Assembly (NCBI GenBank): GCA_934567115.1
Contig: CAKTJA010000071.1
Location: 1-6,707 of the forward strand
Source: an uncultured Oscillospiraceae bacterium
GTDB taxonomy: Bacteria > Bacillota > Clostridia > Oscillospirales > Oscillospiraceae
Reading direction: 5' to 3'
Length of the DNA: 6,707 nucleotides
In this document: positions 1 through 5,300 of the stretch, piece by piece
Numbering within the stretch: the first letter of the stretch is position 1
How the letters are laid out: every line of letters begins with the position of its first letter
Made by a program: the position numbers and the translations under genes
Notes under the pieces: generated by a model
The model's input: only the letters and a program-made list of their open reading frames with translations
Database searches by the model: none
What the model was told of the DNA's origin: nothing

Positions 1-79
1 CCTCAAGCGGCGTCTTCCCACCGAGCGCCTCCACCGGATCGTCCGCCATGCCGTCGCCGATGATAATAAGATGCTTCAT
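1..79 (-). CDS. apgM: Cofactor-independent phosphoglycerate mutase (ApgM family), N-terminal fragment
   Basis: Only the first 26 codons are in the window; the gene runs off the left edge. The ATG is at 79-77 and is preceded by AGGAG at 94-90 (minus strand), a well-placed ribosome binding site. The peptide begins MKHLIIIGDGMADDP and continues with a GGKTPLE segment. An N-terminal hydrophobic strand, a DGMAD metal-binding motif and GGKTPLE are typical of the archaeal/clostridial 2,3-bisphosphoglycerate-independent phosphoglycerate mutase family (alkaline phosphatase superfamily). Members interconvert 3- and 2-phosphoglycerate in the cytoplasm; some clostridial members are annotated as possible homoserine kinases. 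The Asp of DGM is the expected metal ligand. The gene follows dacF on the same strand with an 87-nt gap, so co-transcription is possible. Family membership is fairly secure despite the short fragment; the exact substrate is not. Confidence 0.75.
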   Translation of the reverse strand, partial: MKHLIIIGDGMADDPVEALGGKTPLE

Positions 80-96
80 GTAACCGTTCTCCTAAC

Positions 97-115
97 CCCC
101 GGCCGAACGCCGGGG
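97..115 (+). terminator. GC-rich hairpin with T-run on the plus strand, between dacF and apgM
   Basis: CCCCGGC (97-103) pairs perfectly with GCCGGGG (109-115) around a 5-nt loop, and the plus strand continues C then TTTTTT (117-122). In that orientation it is a textbook intrinsic terminator, but both flanking genes are read on the minus strand. Read in the gene direction, the hairpin is preceded by an A-run, followed by GTTAGGAG and has no U-run, so it should not terminate dacF transcripts efficiently. It sits 2-3 nt upstream of the apgM ribosome binding site. It could stop antisense transcription entering from the left, or act as an mRNA structure near the apgM start. The fold is certain; the role is not. 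Confidence 0.45.
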
Positions 116-141
116 CTTTTTTATTTGCGAAATACAAATTA

Positions 142-159
142 GATCAAAAGGATCAAAGG
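142..159. repeat. Imperfect tandem 9-bp repeat downstream of dacF
   Basis: GATCAAAAG (142-150) is followed at once by GATCAAAGG (151-159), differing at one base. It lies in the 87-nt A/T-rich gap between the dacF stop and the apgM start. The same gap holds the short inverted repeat TATTT-GCG-AAATA (122-134). No protein or RNA is assigned to either; they may be chance in a low-complexity spacer or a binding site for apgM control. Confidence 0.35.
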
Positions 160-166
160 CGCGCCG

Positions 167-1534
167 TCATCTTCTGCGTCCGCGATAGCCGCTCGCAATG
201 GTGCGGCGGCTGCGCTTACCGTAACGGCGTCCGCGTCCGCCGGTGAAGAACAGGACGACCAGCGCGGCGATCAGCACGAGCAGGGCGAGCAGGACCACCT
301 TCACAACGGTGCGGGAGAAGAACGCCGCGACGTCCCGCTTCGCGACCAGCAGCCACGAGGCCGACACGTCGTTGAGCGCAAGCAGCTTCACCGTTCCGTA
401 GACGGTCCCGTCGTGGGAGATCGTCATCTCCCCCAGCTCGTCCCCTGCGGCAACGGGCGCGTCAACACTTTCGGCGGTAAGCGTGATCTCACGCTGAAGC
501 TCACTCGGATCGAGCGAGTTCGGAAGCATCCGCTCAAGCGTCTGCTCCGGGTGGACCACAACGTAATTCGCTTCGCCTGACAGCGCGACCGGCACCTCGC
601 ACACCGGCTCGGAGGAGGACACGATCTCGCGCCGGGAAAAGCCGTCGAAGCCGTAGTCAAACAATCTGCTCGTTTCGGAGAAGCTTTTGGTAAGCGTTTT
701 CTTTCCATCGTCGAGCTTGATCTTTTCCGCGCCGAGGACGACGCTGATAAGCGTACGTCCGCCGCGCACCGCAGACGAGACCAGACAGTAGCCGGCCTCC
801 TCGGTCGAGCCGGTCTTTATTCCCTGCGCGTCGCGGTAGAGATAGCCCAGCTCTCTCCAGTTGGAGATGAGCAGGTTCGTGGAGTGGAGCACATGCTTCT
901 GATTGTGCTCCGTTTCCGGGATCTCCGCAGACTTGGAGTTGCAGATGCTCATGAACACGTCGTGCGTCATCGCCTCGCGCGTGATCAGATAGATGTCGTA
1001 GGCGGTGGTATAGTGCTGCGGGTCGTGCAGTCCGGAGGTATTGACATAGTGCGTGTCCTCGCAGCCGAGCGCGGCGGCGCGCTCGTTCATGCGAAGGACG
1101 AACTGTTCGACGTTCCCCTCCCCGCAGACGGCCTCAGCCAGAATGTTGCACGCCTCGTTCGCCGAAACGATCAGCATGCATTGCAGCAGCTGCTTGACCG
1201 TGAGGATCTCGCCCGGCTTGATGCCGGCGGTGCTGCCGTAGGCGCTCAGCCCCTCGAAGGCGCTCTGGTGCGCCTCGATCGGCTGGTCGAGCGAAAGCGC
1301 GCCGCTTTCGACCGCCTCCAGCACCAGAAGCGCGGTCGTCACCTTGGTGATGCTCGCGGGGTACTGCCGCGTGTGGGCGTTCTTATCGTAGAGCACCTCG
1401 CCCGTCCCGCCTTCGACAAGCAAAGCGGCACGTGCGTCGGCCTCGAACTCTTCGGCGGCGAGGGCCGGGACGCTCAGCAGAGCGGTGAGCAGCGCGAAAA
1501 TCAAAAAAAGAGATGGAAGGCGGCGTTTTTTCAT
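167..1534 (-). CDS. dacF: D-alanyl-D-alanine carboxypeptidase, DacF/PBP5-like (peptidase S11)
   Basis: This penicillin-binding protein is expected to remove the terminal D-Ala from peptidoglycan pentapeptides outside the membrane, limiting cross-linking. With 455 residues it is slightly longer than typical PBP5-type enzymes. It has a signal peptide (about 1-27, ending PALAA), the S11 catalytic domain (about 30-270), a PBP5-type C-terminal beta domain (about 300-400), a transmembrane helix (about 407-432) and an Arg-rich tail. All three active-site motifs are present: SITK with the nucleophile at Ser61 and Lys64, SAN at 124-126, and KTG at 240-242. An in-frame ATG at 1549 exists, but the only Shine-Dalgarno-like motif, GAGG at 1547-1544, overlaps it and lies 9 nt before the ATG at 1534, so the later start (MKKRRLPSLF) is chosen. 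It is divergent from the comEA-like operon. The class is certain; the exact paralogue (dacF, dacA or dacB) is inferred from the clostridial context. Confidence 0.9.
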   Translation of the reverse strand: MKKRRLPSLFLIFALLTALLSVPALAAEEFEADARAALLVEGGTGEVLYDKNAHTRQYPASITKVTTALLVLEAVESGALSLDQPIEAHQSAFEGLSAYGSTAGIKPGEILTVKQLLQCMLIVSANEACNILAEAVCGEGNVEQFVLRMNERAAALGCEDTHYVNTSGLHDPQHYTTAYDIYLITREAMTHDVFMSICNSKSAEIPETEHNQKHVLHSTNLLISNWRELGYLYRDAQGIKTGSTEEAGYCLVSSAVRGGRTLISVVLGAEKIKLDDGKKTLTKSFSETSRLFDYGFDGFSRREIVSSSEPVCEVPVALSGEANYVVVHPEQTLERMLPNSLDPSELQREITLTAESVDAPVAAGDELGEMTISHDGTVYGTVKLLALNDVSASWLLVAKRDVAAFFSRTVVKVVLLALLVLIAALVVLFFTGGRGRRYGKRSRRTIASGYRGRRR

Positions 1535-1562
1535 GGAAATATACCTCATGTTATGTTACAAT
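1534..1562 (+). promoter_or_regulatory. Extended -10 promoter reading rightward into the structured intergenic RNA
   Basis: TGTTACAAT (1554-1562) is a full extended -10 element (TG, one base, TACAAT; the hexamer matches TATAAT at 5 of 6). At 17-bp spacing, TGGAAA (1534-1539) matches TTGACA at 4 of 6. The predicted start is near 1569, exactly where the 5' arm of the terminal stem of the candidate RNA begins (GTCG). The promoter overlaps the dacF leader and start codon on the other strand. Confidence 0.5.
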
Positions 1563-1588
1563 TAAAGCGTCGGCGGTCGACGTCCCGA
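1561..1588 (-). promoter_or_regulatory. Possible dacF promoter (weak)
   Basis: On the minus strand TTTAAT (1566-1561) matches the -10 consensus at 5 of 6 positions. The best -35 at 16-bp spacing, TCGGGA (1588-1583), is poor. A start near 1554 would leave about 20 nt of leader holding the GAGG ribosome binding site, which is a sensible geometry. The -10 overlaps the oppositely oriented -10 of the candidate RNA gene. Read by eye only. Confidence 0.3.
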
Positions 1589-1733
1589 CAGGTGGAGCCG
1601 CGGCATGCCGCACGAAACCGCTCCGCATTCGTCGGCGGAACGTTCAGGGCCTGTCCGCCGATGCGGCCCCCAGCCGTTGGGAGGACCCACGTTTCTTCCC
1701 TCATGGGACCGGCTTCGACAGGATTCGTTTTTT
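1569..1733 (+). ncRNA. Candidate structured small RNA, possibly 6S-like
   Basis: About 165 nt between an extended -10 promoter and a T-run (1728-1733) fold strongly. The ends can pair: GTCG (1569-1572) with CGAC (1716-1719), and CGGTC (1574-1578) with GACCG (1707-1711). An alternative register pairs GTCGA (1576-1580) with TCGAC (1715-1719) and GTCCC (1582-1586) with GGGAC (1705-1709). The middle holds a long arm: CCGCAT (1623-1628) with ATGCGG (1661-1666), a 4-nt bulge, and CGGCGGA (1633-1639) with TCCGCCG (1654-1660). The 3' side has a small hairpin, CCCA (1669-1672) with TGGG (1678-1681). A closing stem, large open middle, long apical arm and a small hairpin on the 3' strand of the bubble is the general plan of 6S RNA, which binds housekeeping RNA polymerase. 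No primary-sequence match could be verified. A long untranslated leader or another small RNA remains possible. Confidence 0.45.
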
Positions 1734-1742
1734 CAGTATAAC
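1715..1742 (+). promoter_or_regulatory. Promoter of the comEA-like / two-component operon
   Basis: TCGACA (1715-1720) matches the -35 consensus at 5 of 6 positions and TATAAC (1737-1742) matches the -10 at 5 of 6, with 16-bp spacing. The predicted start near 1749 gives a leader of about 17 nt carrying GAGGAG (1753-1758), 7 nt before the GTG start at 1766. The -35 lies inside the 3' arm of the candidate small RNA and the T-run forms part of the spacer, so the two elements share DNA. Confidence 0.5.
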
Positions 1743-1765
1743 AAAAAACAGCGAGGAGTTCAACC

Positions 1766-2140
1766 GTGGATCGACAGGAAAAAGGTGCAAGTCCATATTT
1801 ATTTCTGGCAGTGCTGACGCTCGCCTTTCTCTCCGCCGCCGTTTTTATGACCTTCGGCTCGGCGGGAACGAAGACGGCGGACTACACCGTTACGACCGAG
1901 CGGACCGCCGACGGCGAGATCGCGCCCGTGCGGACGCTCGTGGATATCAACACCGCGACCGCCGAAGAGCTTGAGACGCTGACAGGGATCGGGCCGGCTC
2001 TGGCGAAGGAGATCGTCGCGTACCGCGAGGCGCATGGGGACTTCACCAGCGCGGAGGAGCTTCTGAACGTCAAGGGGATCGGAAACGCAAAGCTTGAGGG
2101 ACTGCGCGGAGAAATTACGATCGGAGGAAACGCACCGTGA
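1766..2140 (+). CDS. Short ComEA-like helix-hairpin-helix DNA-binding membrane protein
   Basis: 124 residues starting at GTG (1766), chosen because GAGGAG lies 7 nt upstream. Residues 10-31 form one membrane-spanning segment (LFLAVLTLAFLSAAVFMTF), followed by a polar linker. Residues 58-118 form a ComEA-type double helix-hairpin-helix domain: it opens with VDINTATAEEL and carries two GIG hairpins at 74-76 and 104-106. In competent bacteria ComEA binds incoming double-stranded DNA at the outer face of the membrane. The SLBB-like region of the roughly 200-residue Bacillus ComEA is absent, so this is a minimal version, common in Clostridia with unclear function. No comEB or comEC lies beside it; instead its TGA overlaps the GTG of the response regulator by 4 nt. 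The fold is very likely; a role in DNA uptake is uncertain. Confidence 0.85.
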   Translation: MDRQEKGASPYLFLAVLTLAFLSAAVFMTFGSAGTKTADYTVTTERTADGEIAPVRTLVDINTATAEELETLTGIGPALAKEIVAYREAHGDFTSAEELLNVKGIGNAKLEGLRGEITIGGNAP

Positions 2141-2814
2141 AAATTCTGGTGGTGGACGACGAAAAGCTGCTCGTCAAGGGAATACGCTTCAATCTTGAAA
2201 ACGAGGGCTATCAGGTGGAGACGGCGTTCGACGGCGCCGCCGCGATCGAGCTTGCAAAGGGCGGCGGCTTCGACCTTATCATTCTCGACCTGATGATGCC
2301 GGAGGTGGACGGCCTGACCGCCTGCATGCGGATACGCGAGTTTTCCGCCGTCCCGATCATCATGCTGACCGCACGGAGCGAGGACGCCGACAAGATCATC
2401 GGCCTTGAGTCCGGCGCGGACGACTATATCACAAAGCCCTTCAACATTCTTGAGCTGAAGGCCCGCATCCGCGCCCTGCTTCGGCGCGCGGGGCAGACGG
2501 CACAGCGTCAGGCCGAGCTGCTGACCGCCGGCGGTATCTCGCTCGACGCGGACCGCCGCATCGCGGTCAAGAACGGGCAGCCGGTCGATCTGACGGCAAA
2601 GGAATACGACATTATCGAGCTGCTGATCAAAAACCCGCACCGCGTCTACTCCCGGGAAAGCCTGATGGACGTCGTGTGGGGCTACACCTACGCGGGGGAC
2701 TACCGCACGGTGGACGTGCACATTCGAAGGCTGCGCGAAAAGCTGGAGGACAATCCCGCCGAACCCGAGCACATCATGACCAAATGGGGCGTGGGCTACT
2801 ATTTTAAGGAGTGA
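2137..2814 (+). CDS. OmpR/PhoB-family response regulator
   Basis: 225 residues, the usual length for the family. The receiver domain (1-115) has the acidic pair Asp7-Asp8, the phospho-acceptor Asp51 (in LILDLMMP), Thr78 and the conserved Lys100 in TKPF. The C-terminal winged-helix domain (about 128-224) includes the DLTAKEYDIIELL segment and a recognition helix around TVDVHIRRLREKLE (191-204), ending GVGYYF. It should be phosphorylated by the downstream kinase and bind direct-repeat operators as a dimer in the cytoplasm. The GTG start at 2137 overlaps the comEA-like stop (GTGA), with GGAGG (2123-2127) 9 nt upstream, which implies translational coupling. The target genes cannot be read from the sequence. 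It resembles WalR, PhoP and MtrA equally, so no symbol is given. Confidence 0.95.
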   Translation: MKILVVDDEKLLVKGIRFNLENEGYQVETAFDGAAAIELAKGGGFDLIILDLMMPEVDGLTACMRIREFSAVPIIMLTARSEDADKIIGLESGADDYITKPFNILELKARIRALLRRAGQTAQRQAELLTAGGISLDADRRIAVKNGQPVDLTAKEYDIIELLIKNPHRVYSRESLMDVVWGYTYAGDYRTVDVHIRRLREKLEDNPAEPEHIMTKWGVGYYFKE

Positions 2815-2823
2815 CCGCAGGTC

Positions 2824-2853
2824 CCCGCCGCAGGACCGCTTCGGCGCGGCGGG
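2824..2853 (+). other. Intercistronic mRNA hairpin between response regulator and kinase
   Basis: CCCGCCGC (2824-2831) pairs perfectly with GCGGCGGG (2846-2853), and the 14-nt loop can form a small inner CCG/CGG stem. The following bases (AGCTTTG) are not a U-run, so this is not a standard terminator. It occupies most of the only sizeable gap in the operon (2815-2882) and lies about 15 nt before the kinase ribosome binding site. Likely roles are mRNA stability or setting the regulator-to-kinase ratio; this is inference. Confidence 0.5.
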
Positions 2854-2867
2854 AGCTTTGTACGCAG

Positions 2868-2874
2868 AAAGGGG
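2868..2874 (+). promoter_or_regulatory. Ribosome binding site that sets the kinase start
   Basis: AAAGGGG (2868-2874) lies 8 nt before ATG 2883 but only 2 nt before ATG 2877. It therefore favours 2883 as the start. A GTG at 2811 overlapping the regulator stop has AAGGAG directly abutting it, which is too close, and would add an Arg-rich stretch encoded by the intercistronic hairpin. Confidence 0.6.
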
Positions 2875-2882
2875 TGATGCCC

Positions 2883-4292
2883 ATGAGACGGACAAGCATG
2901 CAGGTCAAGTTCAGCCTGAGCTATATCCTTATCATCGCGGCGGTCCTTATCTTCATGAACACCTACCCGCTCACCGTGTCGGAGGATCTGGTGGTCCGCT
3001 CGAAGCAGACGACGCTGCAAAACAGCGTCAACGTGATGGTGACGGCGCTGAGCGGCATCGAGGAGCTGAACGAGGAAAACGTCGCCTCGGCGATGACGCT
3101 GGTGGAGGAGACCGGGATCTCCCGCATCCTCGTCACCGACGCCGCCGGACGCATTCTCTACGACACCAGAGAGACCGACGCCGCCGTCGGACGCTACGGC
3201 CTGTATACGGAGATCGTTCAGGCGCTGCGCGGCTTCGACGTGTTCTACGCCGTCTTTTCCGACGGCGCGTTCCACAGCCGCGCCGCCTCCCCCGTGATCT
3301 ACCGGAGCCGCACCATCGGCGCGGTCTACGCCTATGAATACGATATGGAACAGGCGACGCTGCTGCTGAGCCTGCAAAAAAACCTGATGCGCATCTCCGC
3401 AGTCGTCGCCGGGAGCGTCACCGTCCTGAGCCTGCTGCTCTCCCGCGCGCTCACGCACCGCTTCGGCGTTCTGCTTGAGGCCATCCGCAGGATCCGTGAG
3501 GGCGCGTACAGCTATCGTGCGCAGATCGGCGGTCACGACGAGATCAGCGAGATCGCGGAGGAGTTCAACAGCCTTTCCGACCGGCTGCAAACGACCGAGG
3601 ACGCGCGCCGCCGCTTCGTGTCCGACGCGTCGCACGAGCTCAAGACCCCGCTCGCGGGGATCCGGCTGCTGTCCGATTCTATCCTGCAAAACGAGAACAT
3701 CGACGAGGGCACCGTGCGCGAATTTGTCGGCGACATCGTGCAGGAGACCGACCGCCTTACCCGCATCACCGAAAATCTGCTGCGGCTGACCCGGCTCGAC
3801 AGCGGCGTGGTCGAACCGGCGCAGCCCGTCGCGGTCGCCCCCGTGATCGAACGCGCGGTGCGCATGCTGCGTCTGGTCGCGGACGAAAAAAACGTCTCCC
3901 TCTCCTACGAGATACTGCGGGAGGCCGTCGTGCTCGCAAGCGAGGACGACCTGCACCAGATCGTCTATAACCTCACCGAAAACGCGATCAAGTACAACCG
4001 CCCGGGCGGACACGTGCACATTACGCTCGACGGAACGGAGAGCGAGTGCACGCTCCGCGTCGAGGACGACGGCATCGGCATCCCCGAGGAGGACATGCCC
4101 CGCGTGTTCGACCGCTTCTACCGCGTGGACAAGATGCGCTCGCGCGCCGCAGGCGGGACCGGCCTCGGACTATCCATCGTGGCGGACACCGTGCGCCGCC
4201 GGGGCGGAACGGTGGACGTGTGCGCACGCGAGGGCGGCGGCTGCCGCTTCACCGTGCGCCTCCCCGCCGCCGGAAAGGAGGACGAAGCATGA
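2883..4292 (+). CDS. Membrane sensor histidine kinase (HAMP, HisKA, HATPase)
   Basis: 469 residues from the ATG at 2883. A first membrane helix (about 9-29) and a second (about 171-188) enclose an extracytoplasmic sensor of about 140 residues with a Cache/PAS-like look (ILVTDAAGRILYDT near 82-95 and a YRSRTIGAVYAYEYD strand before the second helix). A HAMP linker (about 186-238) leads to the dimerisation domain with the phospho-acceptor His251 in SHELKTPL. The ATP-binding domain shows the N box (NLTENAIKYN, Asn367), the D box DDGIGI (395-400), the F box FDRFYR (409-414) and the G box GGTGLGLSI (424-432), all intact. It should autophosphorylate and pass the phosphate to the upstream regulator. 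Its TGA overlaps the ATG of the lipoprotein gene (ATGA). No cytoplasmic PAS domain is seen, unlike WalK. The signal sensed is unknown. Confidence 0.95.
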   Translation: MRRTSMQVKFSLSYILIIAAVLIFMNTYPLTVSEDLVVRSKQTTLQNSVNVMVTALSGIEELNEENVASAMTLVEETGISRILVTDAAGRILYDTRETDAAVGRYGLYTEIVQALRGFDVFYAVFSDGAFHSRAASPVIYRSRTIGAVYAYEYDMEQATLLLSLQKNLMRISAVVAGSVTVLSLLLSRALTHRFGVLLEAIRRIREGAYSYRAQIGGHDEISEIAEEFNSLSDRLQTTEDARRRFVSDASHELKTPLAGIRLLSDSILQNENIDEGTVREFVGDIVQETDRLTRITENLLRLTRLDSGVVEPAQPVAVAPVIERAVRMLRLVADEKNVSLSYEILREAVVLASEDDLHQIVYNLTENAIKYNRPGGHVHITLDGTESECTLRVEDDGIGIPEEDMPRVFDRFYRVDKMRSRAAGGTGLGLSIVADTVRRRGGTVDVCAREGGGCRFTVRLPAAGKEDEA

Positions 4293-5185
4293 GAAAATTC
4301 GCCGCATGCATCGCCTCGCTCGCACTGGCGCTGACGCTCGCCGCGTGCGCGGACGGGGGCGGCAGGGACGATGCGAACCGCTATCTCCTCTACTACCCCG
4401 CCGCCGAGTTACAGGATCAGGCCGGCGCGGACGCGCTCATCACACGCAGCGTCGTGATCGGCGACGCGGCCTCGCTCACGACCGACGAGCTTGCACGGCG
4501 GCTTGTGGAACGTCTCCTCGCCGACCCGGACGATCCGACGGTCGTTTCGCCTGTGCCCGGCGGGACCACGCTCTCAAGCCTCTCCGTCCTCGGCAAATGG
4601 GCGCGCGTGGACTTCTCGCGCCACTACGCCCGCCTCGCCGGGGTCGATCTGACCATCGCCGACTACTGCATCACGCTTACGCTCACGCAGCTCGACGGCG
4701 TGAACGCCGTGTCCATCACCTCCGGCGGGGTCGAGCTGCCCTATCGCAAGACGCAGACCCTCACCGCGGCCGACCCCCTGCTGTCCACGCAGGAGGACGC
4801 GCGCCGACCCGTCACCGTCTCGCTCTTCTTCCTCGACCCCTCCCTGCCCGGACTGTGCGCCGAGCGACAGGCGCTCACCCTCTACGAGGGACAGACGCGC
4901 GTGAACGCACTGCTCGACGCGCTGCTGCGCGGACCGGAAAGCGCCGGACTGCTCCCCCTCCTTCCGGAGGGCTTCGCCGTCTCCTCCGCCCGCGTGGAGG
5001 ACGGGACCTGCTACCTCAATCTCCCCGCCGGGACGGAGCTGGGCGATTCGCCCCGGCTCGCCGTCGATTCCCTTGTGCTCTCGCTCTGCTCGCTGGACAA
5101 CATCGAGTGGGTGCAGCTCGTCGTGGACGGCGAGATTGTGCCCGAGCTGTGCGGCGTGGAGATCGGCGGGCCGCTTCACCCCTGA
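4289..5185 (+). CDS. Lipoprotein with two GerMN (sporulation/germination-type) domains
   Basis: 298 residues from ATG 4289, which overlaps the kinase stop and has AAAGGAGG (4274-4281) 7 nt upstream. The N-terminus is a lipoprotein signal with lipobox LAAC; Cys20 should be lipid-modified and anchor the protein on the outer face of the membrane. The mature part appears to hold two copies of the GerMN fold: about 30-152 (with PVPGGTTLSSLSVLGKWARV then DFSRHY) and about 174-288 (with LPEGFAVSSARVEDGTCYL then NLP). Each has the family pattern of helix, a short 'L-P-x-G' type turn, a strand pair, then 'V-D/N-x' and a late 'V-x-x-V-x-x-x-V-D-G' strand. GerMN domains occur in Bacillus GerM and actinobacterial LpqB and probably bind envelope or partner proteins. 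Position after the kinase suggests it modulates signalling. Lipoprotein status is strong; the domain call is good but made by eye. Confidence 0.82.
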   Translation: MRKFAACIASLALALTLAACADGGGRDDANRYLLYYPAAELQDQAGADALITRSVVIGDAASLTTDELARRLVERLLADPDDPTVVSPVPGGTTLSSLSVLGKWARVDFSRHYARLAGVDLTIADYCITLTLTQLDGVNAVSITSGGVELPYRKTQTLTAADPLLSTQEDARRPVTVSLFFLDPSLPGLCAERQALTLYEGQTRVNALLDALLRGPESAGLLPLLPEGFAVSSARVEDGTCYLNLPAGTELGDSPRLAVDSLVLSLCSLDNIEWVQLVVDGEIVPELCGVEIGGPLHP

Positions 5186-5202
5186 CCCGCGCCAATACGC
5201 AT

Positions 5203-5240
5203 AAAAGGAGGAAGACCGCTTTCGCGGTCTTCCTCCTTTT
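5203..5240. terminator. Bidirectional intrinsic terminator between converging genes
   Basis: AAAAGGAGGAAGACCGC (5203-5219) is the exact reverse complement of 5224-5240, giving a 17-bp perfect stem around a TTTC loop. It ends in T-runs on both strands. It begins 17 nt after the lipoprotein stop on the plus strand and lies about 60 nt beyond the flagellin stop on the minus strand, so it can end both transcripts. Confidence 0.92.
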
Positions 5241-5300
5241 TGAGAGAAGAGAGCCGGGTACACTGACACAGCGTACTCGCATACATGGATTTGCAGGGAA

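Noticed and set aside
1553..1580. TCGACC/TAACAT on the minus strand as the dacF promoter.
   Set aside because: It would start transcription near 1546, cutting through the GAGG ribosome binding site; the TTTAAT element slightly upstream gives a workable leader.
1600..1611. The perfect 12-bp palindrome GCGGCATGCCGC as a possible operator.
   Set aside because: It lies inside the foldable RNA region and can simply be a local hairpin. In GC-rich DNA such palindromes are frequent, and it is not placed at a promoter core.
1711..1722. GGCTTCGACAGG matches the conserved 5' end of tmRNA.
   Set aside because: The comEA-like gene begins 44 nt later, and there is no tag reading frame or 3' tRNA-like half with CCA in the following few hundred bases. 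It is more likely a chance match within the 3' arm of the candidate RNA stem.
884..1741. A 285-codon plus-strand frame opposite dacF and across the intergenic region.
   Set aside because: It shadows the carboxypeptidase catalytic domain, has no recognisable motif, and its end runs through the structured RNA region.
1882..2895. A 337-codon minus-strand frame opposite comEA and the response regulator.
   Set aside because: It is antisense to two well-supported genes and has no plausible ribosome binding site or domain.
2799..4019. A 406-codon open frame on the minus strand opposite the histidine kinase.
   Set aside because: The kinase on the other strand has every family motif. The antisense protein is rich in Asp, His, Arg and Gly with no recognisable domain, as expected when GC-rich codons are read backwards.
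4046..4288. Upstream extension of the lipoprotein frame by 81 codons.
   Set aside because: The extension lies within the kinase coding region and is Arg/His rich. The ATG at 4289 has a perfect ribosome binding site and starts a proper lipoprotein signal peptide.
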